Below, in pieces: positions 5,780-5,814 of a stretch of 5,814 bases of DNA. The notes under the pieces are model-generated. The model was not told the origin of the DNA, did no database searches, and saw only the letters and a list, made by a program, of their open reading frames with translations. Origin of the DNA: CAZSNT01 sp964607765. Lineage in GTDB: Bacteria > Verrucomicrobiota > Lentisphaeria > Oligosphaerales > JABHEG01. Each line of letters opens with the position of its first letter. Position 1 is the stretch's first letter. The translations under genes and the position numbers were made by a program. The stretch is taken from the NCBI GenBank assembly GCA_964607765.1, contig CAZSNT010000302.1, positions 1 to 5,814 of the forward strand. Reading direction: 5' to 3'.

Positions 5780-5814
5780 TGAGCGAGATTGGTCCCGCGC
5801 ACAGGGCGTCACAG

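Overview
The window is GC-rich, with G/C-ending codons in the genes, and is dense in genes except at its left edge. It reads as one sugar-uptake locus beside one toxin-antitoxin pair. The taxon cannot be fixed from the sequence. The AraC-type regulator style and the blocks of short degenerate tandem/inverted repeats (TGACCAC, TCAGGTGTCAG-like) remind me of the Planctomycetes-Verrucomicrobia-Lentisphaerae-Kiritimatiellota group. That is an impression, not a measurement.

Layout: positions 1-284 carry no gene. They hold a 13-bp tandem repeat running off the left edge, then a modular cluster of direct and inverted repeats. The last degenerate heptamer of this cluster contains the stop codon of the neighbouring permease gene. 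From 3807 leftwards (minus strand) lies a two-gene operon: a two-domain sugar ABC ATPase (RbsA/RhaT/LsrA type) and, overlapping it by 8 bp, a 677-residue permease. The permease consists of two complete RbsC-type permeases fused head to tail. Divergently, on the plus strand, is an AraC-family regulator with an N-terminal cupin-like sensor domain. The short AT-rich gap between the two units holds a near-perfect 10+6+10 bp palindrome and, about 41 bp away, a degraded second copy. These are the best candidates for the regulator's binding sites. The simplest reading is a substrate-responsive AraC regulator controlling a carbohydrate (or carbohydrate-like) importer. No substrate-binding protein gene is present in the window.

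From about 5030 to 5704 there is a compact VapBC-like operon: an AbrB/MazE-fold antitoxin followed, with a 23-bp overlap, by a PIN-domain ribonuclease toxin. A perfect 9-bp inverted repeat surrounds the candidate -10 region and covers an upstream AAGGAG just before the antitoxin gene. The last 110 bases hold only a short GC-rich hairpin.

Nothing here amounts to a wholly new system. The points most worth following up are the paired operator palindromes, the fused dual permease, and the repeat cluster that has invaded the end of the permease gene.
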